Source: Ariolimax columbianus (Eukaryota; Mollusca; Gastropoda; Stylommatophora; Arionidae). Taken from it: a DNA stretch of 64,000 nt. The stretch is from NCBI GenBank assembly GCA_036924085.1, contig JAVGWX010000025.1:30825921-30889920 (forward strand). The letters are read 5' to 3'. This document shows, in pieces, positions 33,070 through 45,229 of this stretch (position 1 is the stretch's first letter; each line of letters starts with the position of its first letter). Under the pieces are notes generated by a model. The model made no database searches, was not told the origin of the DNA, and worked only from the letters and a program-made list of their open reading frames with translations. Both the position numbers and the translations under genes were made by a program.

Positions 33070-33277
33070 TTTTTTTTTGCGTTCATCTTATTTCTCTAAT
33101 CCCCAAGGCGGGGTGCGTTGCACTGTGGTTTTTATTTTGCATCTGTCAGCCCAGTGCATCCGACTTCCGCATGCCTTTTCAAAGGGTTTGCTTCCCCGAG
33201 GTAGTTATGATGGGGATCAAACCCAGCACTTTTAGGTTGTGAGCTGTGTCACTTTACCATTTGCCCACGCCGTCCCA
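33070..33277 (-). mobile_element. S1 SINE copy
   Basis: Reverse S1 with T-rich (tail) end at 33070 and the tRNA-like head ending at about 33277. Slightly shortened in the middle. The target-site duplication is unclear. Confidence 0.88.
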
Positions 33278-34279
33278 CCAAGCTGTTTAAAATCAACACC
33301 GTAATTCTTTGAATATGTTTAGCCACTTTAATGGCTTCTTTTGTTTCTTTGCTAAACTTATAAGTTTCTAAGTTACTTTATGAAAACTAATTCCAGTGTT
33401 AAGCGAGAAGAGTTCTTATTCCATTTCCTGGATATAGATGTTTGTAGAATGTAAATCGAGTTAATTTTGATCATGTTTGTAAAGTGTGTACATTGTAAGC
33501 AAAGACAGTATGAATTCTCAACCATTTTGTAAGAGGTGTTAAGAATCTGTTAACGGCCAATGATGCACGATCAACATTGTTTTATGTATGATGAATACAT
33601 ATTGGGAAAATGAAGAGCATGACAATTCTGACAGCAACAGTAACAAAGTTAAAATCGTCATTTTATCATTGACAATTGTGGTGATGAAGATTACACCCTT
33701 TGAAGAAGAGTGGCTTTTTATTGTGAACATGAAATATAACAAATTTTTTAAATCATCAATGACAAATGATATGACAATATTTGGCAGTCATCTTCAGACA
33801 TAAATGGGCACTATTGTGTGCGGAATTGATAGATCTTTGTTCACTAGATTGACAACAGGGACCTGGCGGGTGGAATAATATTTGTTATAAGTGTTATTGT
33901 TTAATACTCACAATAAGTGTTTTCTCTTTTGTGCACCCTGAAAAGGGCGTTAGTGTCGAGTTGTAGTAGCTTTCCTCACATCCCGAGTGTGCTCATGAAG
34001 GTGGATCGCTGTCCTCCAGGTGGTTGTGCTATGCTTGACGTCATCTGCTCACTACTTTGGGGATCATGTTGATCCACATCTCATCAGCCAGACTACCTTG
34101 AACTGTCTGTTTCCAGTGAACGCTACATAGGAGAGAGATAGTGGTCTTGGACAGTATATTGTGCCCAAGACTAGCGTCTCAATTCCCAATTTATTAAAAA
34201 ATTAATTTTTCTAATAATTATGATTATATCATTCTGTATACCAAATAATGAATTATTTTGCATGTAGTGGCCAGATTGT
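33278..34279. other. Intron sequence without recognisable features
   Basis: AT-rich. A 71-codon plus-strand frame (33588-33803) has no family resemblance. Confidence 0.4.
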
Positions 34280-34291
34280 AATTCTGCATTT

Positions 34292-34545
34292 TTTTTTTTT
34301 TTTTTTTTGCGTTCGCCTTATTTCTCTATTCCCCAAGGCGTGTGTGCGTTACACTGTGGTTTTTTTGCGCCTGTCGGCCCAGTGCATCTGACTTCAGCAT
34401 GCATTTTATGTAAGGGTCTGCTTCCTCCTGCATTTTCTAAGGGTTTGCTTCCCCGGGGTAACGGCCGGTGCTGAGATGGGGATCGAACCCAGCACCTTTG
34501 GTTGTGAGCCGTGCCACTTAACCACTAGGCCACGCCGTCCCCCTG
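34292..34545 (-). mobile_element. S1 SINE copy with long T (A) tail
   Basis: Full-length reverse S1 copy. Perfect 12-bp duplication AATTCTGCATTT at 34280-34291 and 34546-34557. Confidence 0.95.
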
Positions 34546-34699
34546 AATTCTGCATTTAATGTGCTAAATATATATAATTATATATATAGCTCAAGGTGTT
34601 TGCTAAATTTGCAATGCCATAACTATTAATTAATTTCAGATCACCATATGTGCAGGCCTCCTCCATTTTTGAAGACGTTCTGTCGTTAAATTCCTAAAA

Positions 34700-35335
34700 A
34701 TGGAAAGAGTTAAGCAAAGAGCCAGTCATTCTTGGAGGGCAGTCAATGGAAGAGGTCGACACCTTCCCATATATGGACAGCACCATTGATATATCAGGAG
34801 GCACAGACGAAGATGTAAGGGCTAAAATTGGATTTACATCATTCCTGTTACTAAATAATATATGGAAATCCAGGGAAATTAAACAATTTTTTTTTGCATT
34901 CGCCTTATTTCTCTATTCCCCAAGGCGGGTGTGCGTAACACTGTGATTTTTATTTTATGCCTGTCAGCCCAGTGCATCCGACTTCAGCATGCATTTTATA
35001 TAAGGGTCTGCTTCCTCCTGCATTTTCTAAGGGTTTGCATCTCCGGGGTAACGGCCAGTGCTGTGATGGGGATCGAACCCAGCACCTTCTGGTTGTGAGC
35101 CGTGCCACTTAACCACTAGGCCACGCCGTCCCCATCCAGGGAAATAAAGAAATACCAAATCAAGGTTGTTTCATTCCAATGCCAAGTTAGTACTGCTGTA
35201 TAGAGCAGAAATTTAGAGATGATAATTGAAATATATTTTTAAAAAACCAATTGTCAACAAATGTCTATGGAGAATAATTTGTATAGACTGACAAGACATG
35301 GTGAAGAATGAGGACCTATGGGAAAAGAGTTAATA
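34700..35335 (+). mobile_element. RTE-like LINE fragment split by S1
   Basis: The plus strand reads EPVILGGQSMEEVDTFPYMD, STIDISGGTDEDVRAKIGF and NNIWKSREI, then resumes after the SINE as KKYQIKVVSFQ. It shows the single-copy form of the segment that is amplified in the 42-bp array at 21.5 kb. Degenerate. Confidence 0.75.
34880..35133 (-). mobile_element. S1 SINE copy nested in LINE
   Basis: Full-length reverse S1. Perfect 12-bp duplication ATCCAGGGAAAT at 34868-34879 and 35134-35145, which is itself LINE coding sequence. Confidence 0.95.
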
Positions 35336-35880
35336 ACCAATGCAGCAAAAAATTTAATGTGCATTGGCTGATTGATATACCATAAATACAAAAGAGTTAA
35401 TTTTTTCTATATAATTAAACTTGTTATTTGTATTTTTTAATGTATTAAGATATTCAATTTTTTTTTAAATGGCAGAAACGCTGAAAAGAGTTATTTCCCT
35501 GTCCTAATGGAGCAGAGGATGTATTTCGTAATATGCACCTTAAGGTGAAAAGGGTTAAATTATGGACTAATAGCACTGGTCTCAGCAATATGAGCCATCA
35601 GTATCAACACTCTTAATGATCTGCAAAAAAACGTATAAATGCCCATTGATCACTCTGGAGTGGAGTAAATACTGACTGTCAGAGATGACATACTAGATGT
35701 AATAGTTTATGTATTGGATACATATAATGAAGCATATAAAATTCCTGCCAAATAAGATTATACATATTATAATTCCCAAACCAATTATAATTGTTAGTTG
35801 TGCTCAAGCTGGCCATTTGGAAGTGTGTTAACAAAATTCATGCGGAAGTGAATTTAAACTAATTTAGGCGAAACTTTGCA
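35336..35880. other. Intron sequence without recognisable features
   Basis: AT-rich, no coding similarity. Confidence 0.4.
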
Positions 35881-35893
35881 GGTTTGTGTTCTG

Positions 35894-36232
35894 TTTGGCT
35901 GGCCTGGCTTCGTTCATTCTCAATCTCCCGCTACCAAACACTGAAAAGGCTTAAGTAGCAGAATGTAGTCCAGAGAACGGAATGCGTTGTGTCGTAGTTT
36001 ACAGCTTGACTGCGATATTTGCATCTTTCGGTCAAACACATCCGACCGGGTTAGCATTCCCTCTTCGATCCCTTCTCCTTAGCCAGTCTGCCCTGCTGCA
36101 GCCTGTTATCCAGGATCACCGTATGGAGGTGTAGAAGGGTCTTGGCAGCTTTGGTTCGCTGGCCCTGACACTAGCAGTCAGCTACGAGTCACTGACCACT
36201 GCAGCTCATGCGATGCTCAGCATCTTGATCCC
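35894..36232 (-). mobile_element. S2 SINE copy 8
   Basis: Reverse S2 with a perfect 13-bp duplication GGTTTGTGTTCTG at 35881-35893 and 36233-36245. The usual (GAA)n is replaced by a short non-repeat segment (TTTGGCTGGCCTGGC), and the middle lacks about 25 bp. Confidence 0.92.
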
Positions 36233-36245
36233 GGTTTGTGTTCTG

Positions 36246-37029
36246 ATCCAAGGGCATTTACGGAGCATGAAGACTATTATATTTGTTTACACAAACTTAT
36301 TGCACCTGAAGAGTCATCTTGGTTGCAGAAATATAGACTTGGGACATATGTCATATGCTTATGGTGTTAAAATCATCTGCAATGCTGAAATGATGTCTGT
36401 GTATGTGGCAGTAAAGTTCAAAATGGCGTTTATTTTGAGGTAACCTTGCCGGTGGTATTATCCCTGCTGTCTTGTGGGCTGCCTGTTTACGGGAAAAACT
36501 TTAGGAGGATACCTTGAGAAAATATGTGCATCCCATGCTACCATCAATTGTCTTGCCACCAGATTTCAATAGCAGGATATAAGAGAGTGTGTCTGACGCA
36601 GAGCATATTTTTCCTACAATTTTATCTATTCAAGTGCAAGTTACAGCATCAGATCAGACATCATTAACCAACAACTTGACTTGCTGAAGTCTAGCAGTAC
36701 AAAATTATCTCATCCCATGGCTTACCTCCCACTTCAGTTCCTCTTTTACTGTGACTGCTACAGCAGGGATGTTAGCATGTTTACTGGTGGAGCTAGTGGT
36801 CTGGCAAGTATAAGAAGTGAAACACGTCAGCACACATGTAAGAGGCATTCATTATTTTGCACATGTTCACATAGATTCAGGGTGGTGATATTTGTGAGCA
36901 ATGAAGAAAACTACTGCTCCCTATTAAGCATATCACGGGAAACAGCTAAAGAGAACTGTTCTTAAATCACAACTTATTGACCAACTGACAATGCTTCTGG
37001 TTTCATTTGATTATTCATCAATTCCTACT
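36246..37029. repeat. Unassigned, with repeat Y at about 36440-36600
   Basis: The interval 36485-36542 aligns with 31167-31225. The remainder shows only short frames (36213-36443, 36681-36965) without recognisable domains. Confidence 0.4.
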
Positions 37030-37360
37030 TTGAGCAATCTACTAGAGCTCCAGATGTAGAGCTGTTGGAGAAAACCAGGCAGACAACAGTGGAATTGGAG
37101 GTAAGGAGAAGATGGAGTTGAATTGGACACATATTATGGAAATCAGGGCTGTGTGGGTAGAGGCTGAGCAAAATCACAAGGAGAACGGAGCTAGAGACAA
37201 ACATAAAGAAAATGGGAAAGTCATGGAGAAGGCTGGAGAGGCTAGTCCCAATTTCATTGGTCTCAATCTGATGGCCACATTCACTGTGTGGTTTATGTGG
37301 CCCCTTACTGAGAAAAGCATACAACCAGTGTCCCTCTCAGCACACATTACAGACAACTAA
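37030..37360 (+). mobile_element. LINE C-terminal fragment
   Basis: Plus-strand pieces in mixed frames read RRWSWIGHILWKSG, LETNIKKMGKSWRRLERL and VWFMWPL-like sequence. This matches the recurring C-terminal pattern 'W.WIGH.L......DLE.....G.SW.E.ER.A' of LINE proteins. Short and frameshifted. Confidence 0.5.
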
Positions 37361-37944
37361 AGATGGTTGTGCAATGAGCTAACAATCTCATCATGTAAAA
37401 CAAATTACAACTTAAGACACCACTACAACAAAAGTGTTCAGGTCCTTTCAGTAAGTGGTGATGATAACTGATGGTAGAAAATGATGATGGGGGAATAACA
37501 CAAGGGACAGATGATGGGTAATATGTGGTAGCACTTACTTCCGAAATCTGCTTTCACACAGAAAACATCGAAGCTGTGATCGTTTATAAATGCAATACTC
37601 ATCAATTAAATCCTTTCAGCTCCATATGGAGCACAGATTTTCACAAAAATAGATGCCACATCCTCGTGTCCTGTGTCATTCATTCCCTTCGTGGCTACCA
37701 TATTTTGTTTTAATACCATTTCAATTCTTTGATTTTTAACAAGTAGTTAATTATGAAAGCATGTACCTTTTTAGTTGTTGCTTTTGCAGTTCTCCAAATT
37801 TTCAGGAACATACGAGAGTTTTGTATATTTCAGTTGAAATAGAGTTCTCTTGACTTCCATAACTGCAAAAGTATAGCAGAGCTTGACTATACTTGACAAC
37901 ATTTCTTTAGACGCCCATAGATTTCCCAATACAATGAAAGCTCC

Positions 37945-38430
37945 ACCTGCCTTTTACATTATTTTATCTTTATCTGTTCCTCCTACTTTGTCTATATTAC
38001 TACCAAGATATTTGTATATGTCAAAACTTTATGATGGAGAAAAACACAGAGAAAGGTAACTCACAGCACAATCTGGTTTCTGTTCCAGTTTGACTAGATC
38101 TCGTTGGAATGGATACTTCATTTCTGTACATACTGCGGCCTGTGAATAAAGAAATGTATTTAGGTAGCATTTGTCCATTTCTGTCTGCCTCAATTTGTAT
38201 GTTGTACAGAATTGTCATCACAGCACCCTAGGCAGACCCACGGGTGTTCATTGTTATTCAACAAATAGTGAAAAGTCTGGACACTGATGATTTCTGCAGC
38301 CTACTAGGATAGCACGTTACAGCCATATGGGAATCACATATCATACCATAATTGTAATACTGTGACCATCTTGGCCTTCAATGAATAACTGTTACTAGCT
38401 TGCTATCTATACATACTTCTGCTCTGTCCT
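37945..38430. repeat. Duplicated segment containing exon 4 (copy with single unit)
   Basis: Aligns by eye with 40285-41160: TGTTCCTCCTACTTTGTCTA, TTTATGATGGAGAA, the whole 75-nt exon, GAATTGTCATCACA versus AAATCGTCATCACA, and further on CTAGCTTGCTATCTATACAT versus TTAGCTTGCTAGCTAAACAT. It has only one diverged copy (AAAGTCTGGACACTGATGAT) of the unit amplified in the paralogous segment. Confidence 0.85.
38065..38139 (-). CDS. Zinc-finger gene, exon 4 (75 nt, duplicated exon)
   Basis: Acceptor TTTATTCACAG before 38139, donor GCT|GTGAGTTACC after 38065. It reads AAVCTEMKYPFQRDLVKLEQ and ends KPDCA, in phase 0/0. The paralogous exon 3 differs only at the first two residues (IE for AA) and at one internal residue (M for V). 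A Lys/Glu-rich short peptide with no known domain. Confidence 0.8.
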
Positions 38431-38540
38431 TCCAGGCTTCCATTCATGAATGATGAACATTTGATTTCACATTCCTACAATCTGGATTGTTTATTCATCA
38501 ATTACAGTGACCTGATCTAACAGGCAGTTATTGACTGATT

Positions 38541-38845
38541 TCAGTATCTCTAACTTGTATTCATATCTGTTGTTCGTCCATCGTAATCGGTGAGGACCAC
38601 TTTGTCAGCATTCACTGTAAACTGTTCTCATGAGTTTGAAGATGGCTACATAAGCCAATCTAAGCCTTGAATTGTTGCACTTTGTACAGGGAAATAAGAC
38701 ACCTCCTTCCACCGGGGTTGAAGAAGGGTTAACGTGAGTTGACTTGCGGACCGATCGGCTCTGGATGGCCTCATCTATTCTTGATGCCCCATGTCTTTGA
38801 ACACCCTCAGCAATAGTGCTGCGCCATATATCTAATGTCTCCACA
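38541..38845 (-). mobile_element. LINE C-terminus with terminal finger remnant
   Basis: The minus strand reads METLDIWRSTIAEGVQRHGA, SRIDEAIQSRSVRKS and FPCTKCNNSRLRLAYVAI. It parallels the fragment at 22.4-22.6 kb (DWHSTIAIGDKRHETSRVN, then FSCTKCN). Confidence 0.75.
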
Positions 38846-38999
38846 ACAAGTAGACGTACTTCCTAGGTGGCTCTAATCACTATTACTTAGTATGGTGTCT
38901 CTACCAAGGTAGCTGTCCACTTTCACTAGTCTACTAATGCAATTCTTGTCCTGACATTATGCTATCAATGTCATAACTGGACACTAACATTCAATGATA

Positions 39000-39390
39000 A
39001 ATGACACATCATAACAGCCAAAATGAAATGCCTGCAAAAAATATTAGGCATAACAAGGACAAAGACATGATCAGAAAAGAGGACATCAGGAGACTAGTTG
39101 GAACAACACCAGTATTAGACTACATCAAAAGACAGCAACTTAAATGGTCTGGCCGCATAACAAGACTACCACCACACAGCACCCCACAACAAGCAATGCT
39201 ATTTAGATACAATGGATTCCAAGGCCAAAAGCAGACCACAAAAAAGTGGCTTACAAAATTATCTGAAATGGTGAATGCCACTGTGCATGAGGCACACACT
39301 GGAGCTTGTTCTAGAGATCTCTTCATAACCTGATGCTGAAAGACATTACAGGATAAGCAAAAAGAAAGAATAAGACTAATACTGGTACTC
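39000..39390 (+). mobile_element. RTE-like LINE C-terminal fragment
   Basis: The plus-strand frame 39001-39333 reads KDKDMIRKEDIRRLVGTTPV, LDYIKRQQLKWSGRITRLPP. It corresponds to DRIRNDQTRKQMDTKPVLDF and KQQIQWFGHISR of the 20.3-kb copy. Confidence 0.8.
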
Positions 39391-40284
39391 CACCCCAATA
39401 AACAGTCTCAGTATCCATCTGAGAATCATGTGTTGCTGTTATATGTGTGTGTGTGTAATAATTGGGATAGTTTATGGCCTGACAACTTCAGGCTGTCATA
39501 TTCCTCATACCTCGTTAGCCGCCAAAGGTACCACCCATGAATTGACTATGAAAAATGTCAAATAACGGCAAAAAAGGTGGACTTTTGATATGCAGTGCAA
39601 TACAACATACAGGCCAACCAAACAGAATTGCTGAAAATTGGTAAATTTGCTAGACCTTCCTAGGCACTGTCCTAAAAACAGATTTAAGACAATATCTTGC
39701 AAATTGAAAGAGTAGATTTGGCCTGCCTAAATAACAGCAACTAATTGATAGTGTCAAACATCTGAATTACTAAATTATTGGACTCGGTGAAACACGTGTA
39801 CAGAACAAGTTACAGCTGGAATTGCAACATCAATGGTGTCAGTCGTCATGCACTGAATCTTTAGTCAGTTCAGTCGGCCAGTTTCGTGCTGGCAACACTT
39901 GAACTAAATTGTTCAGACTAAATCACCTCTCATCATACAGTGCTAGGTGTGTCCCACAGAGCGCATGCTGATGACGATACAGAGATCTTCTATCAAATGC
40001 TAAAACTACAGCAATCAGCGTACAAAAACAACACCATAAGATTCTTAGAATTAAAATAGTTAAATCAAACCAAAACAACCAAAAGAGTCTATATTGACAT
40101 TTGATTTTACCTCAATAGAAAAAAAAAGAGAAGAAAGTCTAATAATATTTACTGAATTGCAAAAACTACATGTCATGAACATCTATTTCAAAAAGGTGGA
40201 CCAAAATAAGAGAGAAAAGCAGAGATTAACTACGTTGTACTCAATTTATTTTGACTTTCATGAATGTCTGCCTTTTGTATTCTA
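39391..40284. other. Intron sequence without recognisable features
   Basis: AT-rich, with a short (GT)n near 39445. No gene. Confidence 0.4.
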
Positions 40285-40376
40285 TCTGTTCCTCCTACTT
40301 TGTCTATATTACTACCAAGATATATGTACATGTCAATACTTTATGATGGAGAATAGAACAAAGAATGGTAACTCAC

Positions 40377-40451
40377 AGCACAATCTGGTTTCTGTTCCAG
40401 TTTCATTAGATCCCGTTGGAATGGATACTTCATTTCTGTACATACCTCAAT
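40377..40451 (-). CDS. Zinc-finger gene, exon 3 (75 nt, duplicated exon)
   Basis: Acceptor TTTATTCACAG before 40451, donor GCT|GTGAGTTACC after 40377. It reads IEVCTEMKYPFQRDLMKLEQ then KPDCA, phase 0/0. It is nearly identical to exon 4, 2.3 kb downstream. Because the exon is a multiple of three and symmetric, either one or both copies may be used without shifting frame. The 33-bp minisatellite begins about 130 bp upstream of its acceptor. Confidence 0.8.
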
Positions 40452-40582
40452 CTGTGAATAAAGACATGCATATAGTAATGAGCTTTTGTACAATTACATA
40501 TGCCAAAATTTGGTGTATTATACAAAATCGTCATCACAACACTTTAGGCAGATCCACAGATGTCCATTGCAAATGGTGTAAA

Positions 40583-41040
40583 GTCTGCATACTGATGATT
40601 CCTGTAGTTTGCAAAGTCTGCATACTGATGATTCCTGTAGTTTGCAAAGTCTGCATACTGATGATTCCTGTAGTTTGCAAAGTCTGCATACTGATGATTC
40701 CTGTAGTTTGCAAAGTCTGCATACTGATGATTCCTGTAGTTTGCAAAGTCTGCATACTGATGATTCCTGTAGTTTGCAAAGTCTGCATACTGATGATTCC
40801 TGTAGTTTGCAAAGTCTGCATACTGATGATTCCTGTAGTTTGCAAAGTCTGCATACTGATGATTCCTGTAGTTTGCAAAGTCTGCATACTGATGATTCCT
40901 GTAGTTTGCAAAGTCTACATACTGATGATTCCTGTAGTTTGCAAAGTCTGCATACTGATGATTCCTGTAGTTTGCAAAGTCTGCATACTGATGATTCCTG
41001 TAGTTTGCAAAGTCTGCATACTGATGATTCCTGTAGTTTG
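40583..41040. repeat. 33-bp tandem repeat, about 14 copies
   Basis: Unit GCAAAGTCTGCATACTGATG plus ATTCCTGTAGTTT. The copies are almost identical (one CTACATA variant at 40916), which means recent expansion. Long open frames in several phases are a by-product of a stop-free 33-bp unit. Confidence 0.96.
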
Positions 41041-41389
41041 CTAGTACAGGACTTATCAGACATGACATCAGATCAGAACAACATAATTGTTATACTGTCA
41101 GCATCTTTTCCAGTGATGTACTACAGTTATTAGCTTGCTAGCTAAACATACACCTGCTATATCACATTCAGATGTTGATTTTTCTGAATTACTGTTGAGC
41201 CTTTGATAGCCGCATAATACATCATCATGTGAGCCACCAGGAGCATTGGTGATGCAGCATTTATTAAATGAGTGCCACCCGCACTTTTGTTTCTGGCTTT
41301 GCCAATTTTGATGCAGGCACTTTCTTAATTTGTCAGGAAGGTATCAGTGTAAAGTTGTTAGCCTACAGTAATGATTCTTCTTTATACAC

Positions 41390-41700
41390 TTTCAGACATC
41401 AACTTGAATATATCTAAAGGTCGCAGTGGTCAGCCTAAGGCTATTGGTATCTCCACAGACCTTGTCCAGGAATGGTATTAGTGAAGGCAACACCTGCTTT
41501 CTTTGTTTCTCGTATTTTGGACACCTTTGTAGCAGATGCTCAGCAGTCATATTGGTCAGTGCCACAGACACATTCGTCTGTATTCTTAGTTTGTTAAACA
41601 GATGGTATCTCAGTCAGATAGTACATAGCAAATGTTCTGCAGTACGTACAAGGTGTTGCAGACTACCGCATTTATCGACTGGCTACATTCACTGGTCATA
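41390..41700 (-). mobile_element. Old I-like LINE 3' fragment
   Basis: The plus strand reads GTCGCAGTGGTCAGCCTAAG, GCAGATGCTCAGCAGTCAT and GTCAGTGCCACAGACACATTC. These parallel the reverse 3' region of the I-like LINE (AGCGGTCATCCTGAGG, GCAGATGTTCAGCGGTCAT, GTCAGTGCCACCTATC). Strongly diverged. Confidence 0.65.
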
Positions 41701-42029
41701 GGTCATTTCCGGTGACATGACCACACACAGGGTTTTCTTTCATTGCCATCGGTTACAGCTCAAAATTATGGCTAGATCCTCAAATATATGGAGTATGACA
41801 ATGACAAAGAGAATTCAATACTCAAGGAAGTGACTTCTGGCACTACAATCTAAATCGCCATTTAACCAATATAAATACAGTGATGTGTGTTCAGTTAACT
41901 AACAGCGTTGATGAAAAGGTGATTGGTATACACACCAGTAACAGAAAAATAAAACTAACAAGAGGGAAACAGGGGAGGAGGGGGCACGGGAGTAGTAAAC
42001 GTGGCAGCCAGGGTCGCGCACGCTGAAAC

Positions 42030-45000
42030 TCTGCGTACGGGGAAGACATGGAAGAATGCAAAATGCTGAGGACTATATACAGGGTCAAGTTCACTATCAG
42101 GCCACCTGGAGAGAGATGGGCTCCGTCAGGTGTGTAGCGGCCCAAGACACACCATTATTGCAGAAAACAGTTAGGGAGAACAACAATGCAACAAAATTGC
42201 CAGAACGACACAAGCACGAGTTTAAAACCAACCCGTCCGACAGAAACTCAAGAACATGTGACGTCATAATTGCCACATGTAATGTGGGAACATTAAGACA
42301 GGTGGGTAAACTGAAATAACTCTCACATGAAATGCTTCAATATAGATGGGATGTACTAGGTGTTTGCAAGACAAGATGGACTGGTTTTGGAGAGATGAGC
42401 ACAGAGGAAGGTCATATGTTCTACCATAGCGAGGAGGAAAGTACTCATCGACATAGTGTGGGGGTTCCTGGTCCATAAAAAGAACAAAAACACAGTGTTA
42501 GAATACCACACCATATCCAGTAAGCTCATAACTAAAAGATTAAAGACATCATCCTTTAACATAATGATGGTACAGACATATGCCCCCACAATAGACTACG
42601 AGGAGGTAGAGTGTTTTTATGACCAGTTACAGAAGTGCATCAACAATACCGACAAGAAAGACATCCTCATAATTCTCCCCAGGGACGCGAAAGTTGGCTC
42701 GGACACGTCAGAAACTTGGCCGGACACATGCAGACCATTTTGTAACAGAGTTTCAAATGTGAGAGGTCATAAGTTACTAGAGTTTGTCAAATACAATAAT
42801 TTTGGGTTTGCGAACCATAAAGTGTTTAGAAGAACCCCATGGCAATCACCCAGTGGGAAACACCATAATCAGATAGACTACATAATGGTACAAACCAGAT
42901 TTCTCTCCAGCATCAATAAGGCTCAAACAAGAAGTTATCCAGGGGCGGACATAGGCAGCGACCATGACCTGCTTATGCTTACATTTTGTCTCCGCCTAAA
43001 GAACATAGCCAGAATACAACAACCAAAGATTAGATATGACCTTAATAGACTGAAAGATCCACTAACCGCGGAAGAGTTTCATGATAGCCTGAGGAACAAT
43101 CTTAACCTAGCAGCAAGCACTGACTCAGATACAGAACGCCAGGATGCCCAGTCTATGTTAAAAGCTTTCAACACTATGCTGAAGGTGTATGGCCGAGAAA
43201 ACACTGGGAAGGTACAAACGGAGGCCTAAACCCTGGGTCTCGGAACATTTATTACCACTATGTGACACTAAAAACTCTCAAAAATGAGAAAATCACAACA
43301 CCTGGAGTAGAACAATAGAGAGCTATAAACAAGACAATAAGAAAGGACATGGCGAGAGCAAAGGAGGAGTGGATAATAGATCAGTGCACAAATATTTAAG
43401 ACTGCATTGTCAAGAACAATGGTAAAGCAGCTTACCAAATACATGTAGTTAGAAACCTGACAAAGAAGTTCACGCCCACAATAAGAACAATTCAAGATGA
43501 GGCAGGGAATACCATGACTGCAGAAAAGGATGTCATGCAGAGATAGACAGAATATTGCTCTCAGCTGTACAGTATGAAGACCCCTAGGGATCCTAGAGAT
43601 GTAACCCCAGCAGACCAACAAGAAGAGGAAGATAACTTTAGCATCATGCGTGAATAAGTTGAGGTGGCGGTTAGATCTCTTTAAAAGGGTAAAGCGGATG
43701 GAGTGGATAACATACCAGGCAAACTATAAATTCTTGGAGGAACAGTGGGGATAGATTGTCTAACAAAAATCTGTAACGTGATTTGGCAGATGAGAGAATG
43801 GGCCATAACCTGGACAAAATCATTGATCACAGTGATACCAAAGAAGGGTAACCTCTAACAGTGTCAGAACTACAGAACCATCAGTCTGATTAGCCACGCC
43901 AGTAAAGTTATGCTGAAGATCACCCCTAACAGACTGCAGCCATGAGCAGAAGAAATTATTGCGAAAGAACAAGCGGGTTTCAGAGCGGGTAGAAGTCCAA
44001 TAGAACACATTTAACCTGCGCTTGATCAGTGACAAATACACTCAGCACAAACAGAAATTGTACCAGGTCTTTATTGACTTTAAAAAGGCTTTTAATAGGG
44101 TGGGACATAAGGCCCTATGAGAATCTGCGCAGGAATAAGATAGGATGGTGGATCACCCACGTCATAGAGAAACTATACCTATATTCTGGTGCCAGCTATG
44201 CAGTTTACCTCAACAGGCCCACAGGTGAGTGGTTCCGCACAACGGTCGGCATGCATCAGGGTGTCTCCTCTATCCGACACTTTTCATTGTATTTCTAGAA
44301 TGCATTATGTCAGAAGCACTGGATGAACACGGTCAGTATATGTGGACGCATACTCACCAACCTCCGGTTTACCAAAGACATTACCGGTCTGGCTGGAACA
44401 GAGTCAGAACTTGTGAGCCTAGTCACAAACCTGGACAATGCTGCCCAGCTATTTGGGATGGAGATCAGTGCAGAGCAGAGTAAGATCATGGTCAACGACT
44501 CTGAGGGTATTTTAAACCCAATTATGGTCAAAACTTAACCTCTGGAAAGTGTTGCGCGTTTCAAATATCTGGAAGCAGAAATGAATGCGGAGGGGTCTAG
44601 AGTAAAGATCCAGTCAAGTACAGCAATAGCCATAGACCAGACTGCGAATAATCAGGAAAGACAAGAACATTAGCCTTAAATCGAAGCTGACTTTAACGTA
44701 TACAATGGTCACCTCGGTATACCTCTACACGTGTGAAACTTGGACTCTGATGGCTGTCCTAGAACGTACAATTTGCGCAATGGAAATTAAAAGCTTGTGA
44801 CAAACTCTTGGGAACTCATATCTGGACCAGGTTACAAACAACAGTGTTGTTGAAATTCTTAGGAAGGAGTTAGGTCAATATAAACACCTACTGACTACAG
44901 TAATAACATGAAAATTGACATGGTATGGAATATCACAATCTGTGGAGCTGACCAAGACCATCATGCAAGGCAGTGTGCCTGGGAAGCATTGAGAGACAGG

Positions 45001-45065
45001 GAGACCAAAAAAGAGATGGGAGGACAATATAAAAAAGTGGACGGGAAGGTCTATAGCTGAAATCT
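42030..45065 (+). mobile_element. RTE-like LINE, near full length but decayed
   Basis: Plus-strand domains in order: a 5' region with GGAGAGAGATGGGCTCCGTC shared with the 54.5-kb element; AP endonuclease pieces (VIIATCNVGTLRQVGKLK at about 42265, QIDYIMVQTRF at about 42870, GADIGSDHDLLMLTF at about 42945); RT fingers (KGKADGVDNIPGK); a palm with FIDFKKAFNRV at about 44080; and TNLRFTKDITGLAGTE at about 44355, in which the FADD loop is mutated to FTKD. Then follow the thumb and a C-terminal RPKKRWEDNIKKW. Frameshifts and stops are frequent. It is a diverged sister of the 54.5-58.0 kb element. Confidence 0.85.
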
Positions 45066-45229
45066 TGTTCTCCTTGTGCTGGGTACTTGTTTAGTTTGAG
45101 CTGCAAAACCCCCAGCAACACATGAATGTTGGTTGTACCACTGCAAGACGTTGTACCACTGCAAGACCAAAATTCATCCCTAAACATATCTATCCTGGGC
45201 TATGGAGGTCCAGTGGGCAATTAACTTTC

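Noticed and set aside
40094..41133. Long overlapping open frames on both strands with 11-residue repeats (VCKVCILMIPV and others).
   Set aside because: They arise because a 33-bp unit without stops keeps most phases open. There is no codon bias or splice support, and the block is an intronic minisatellite.
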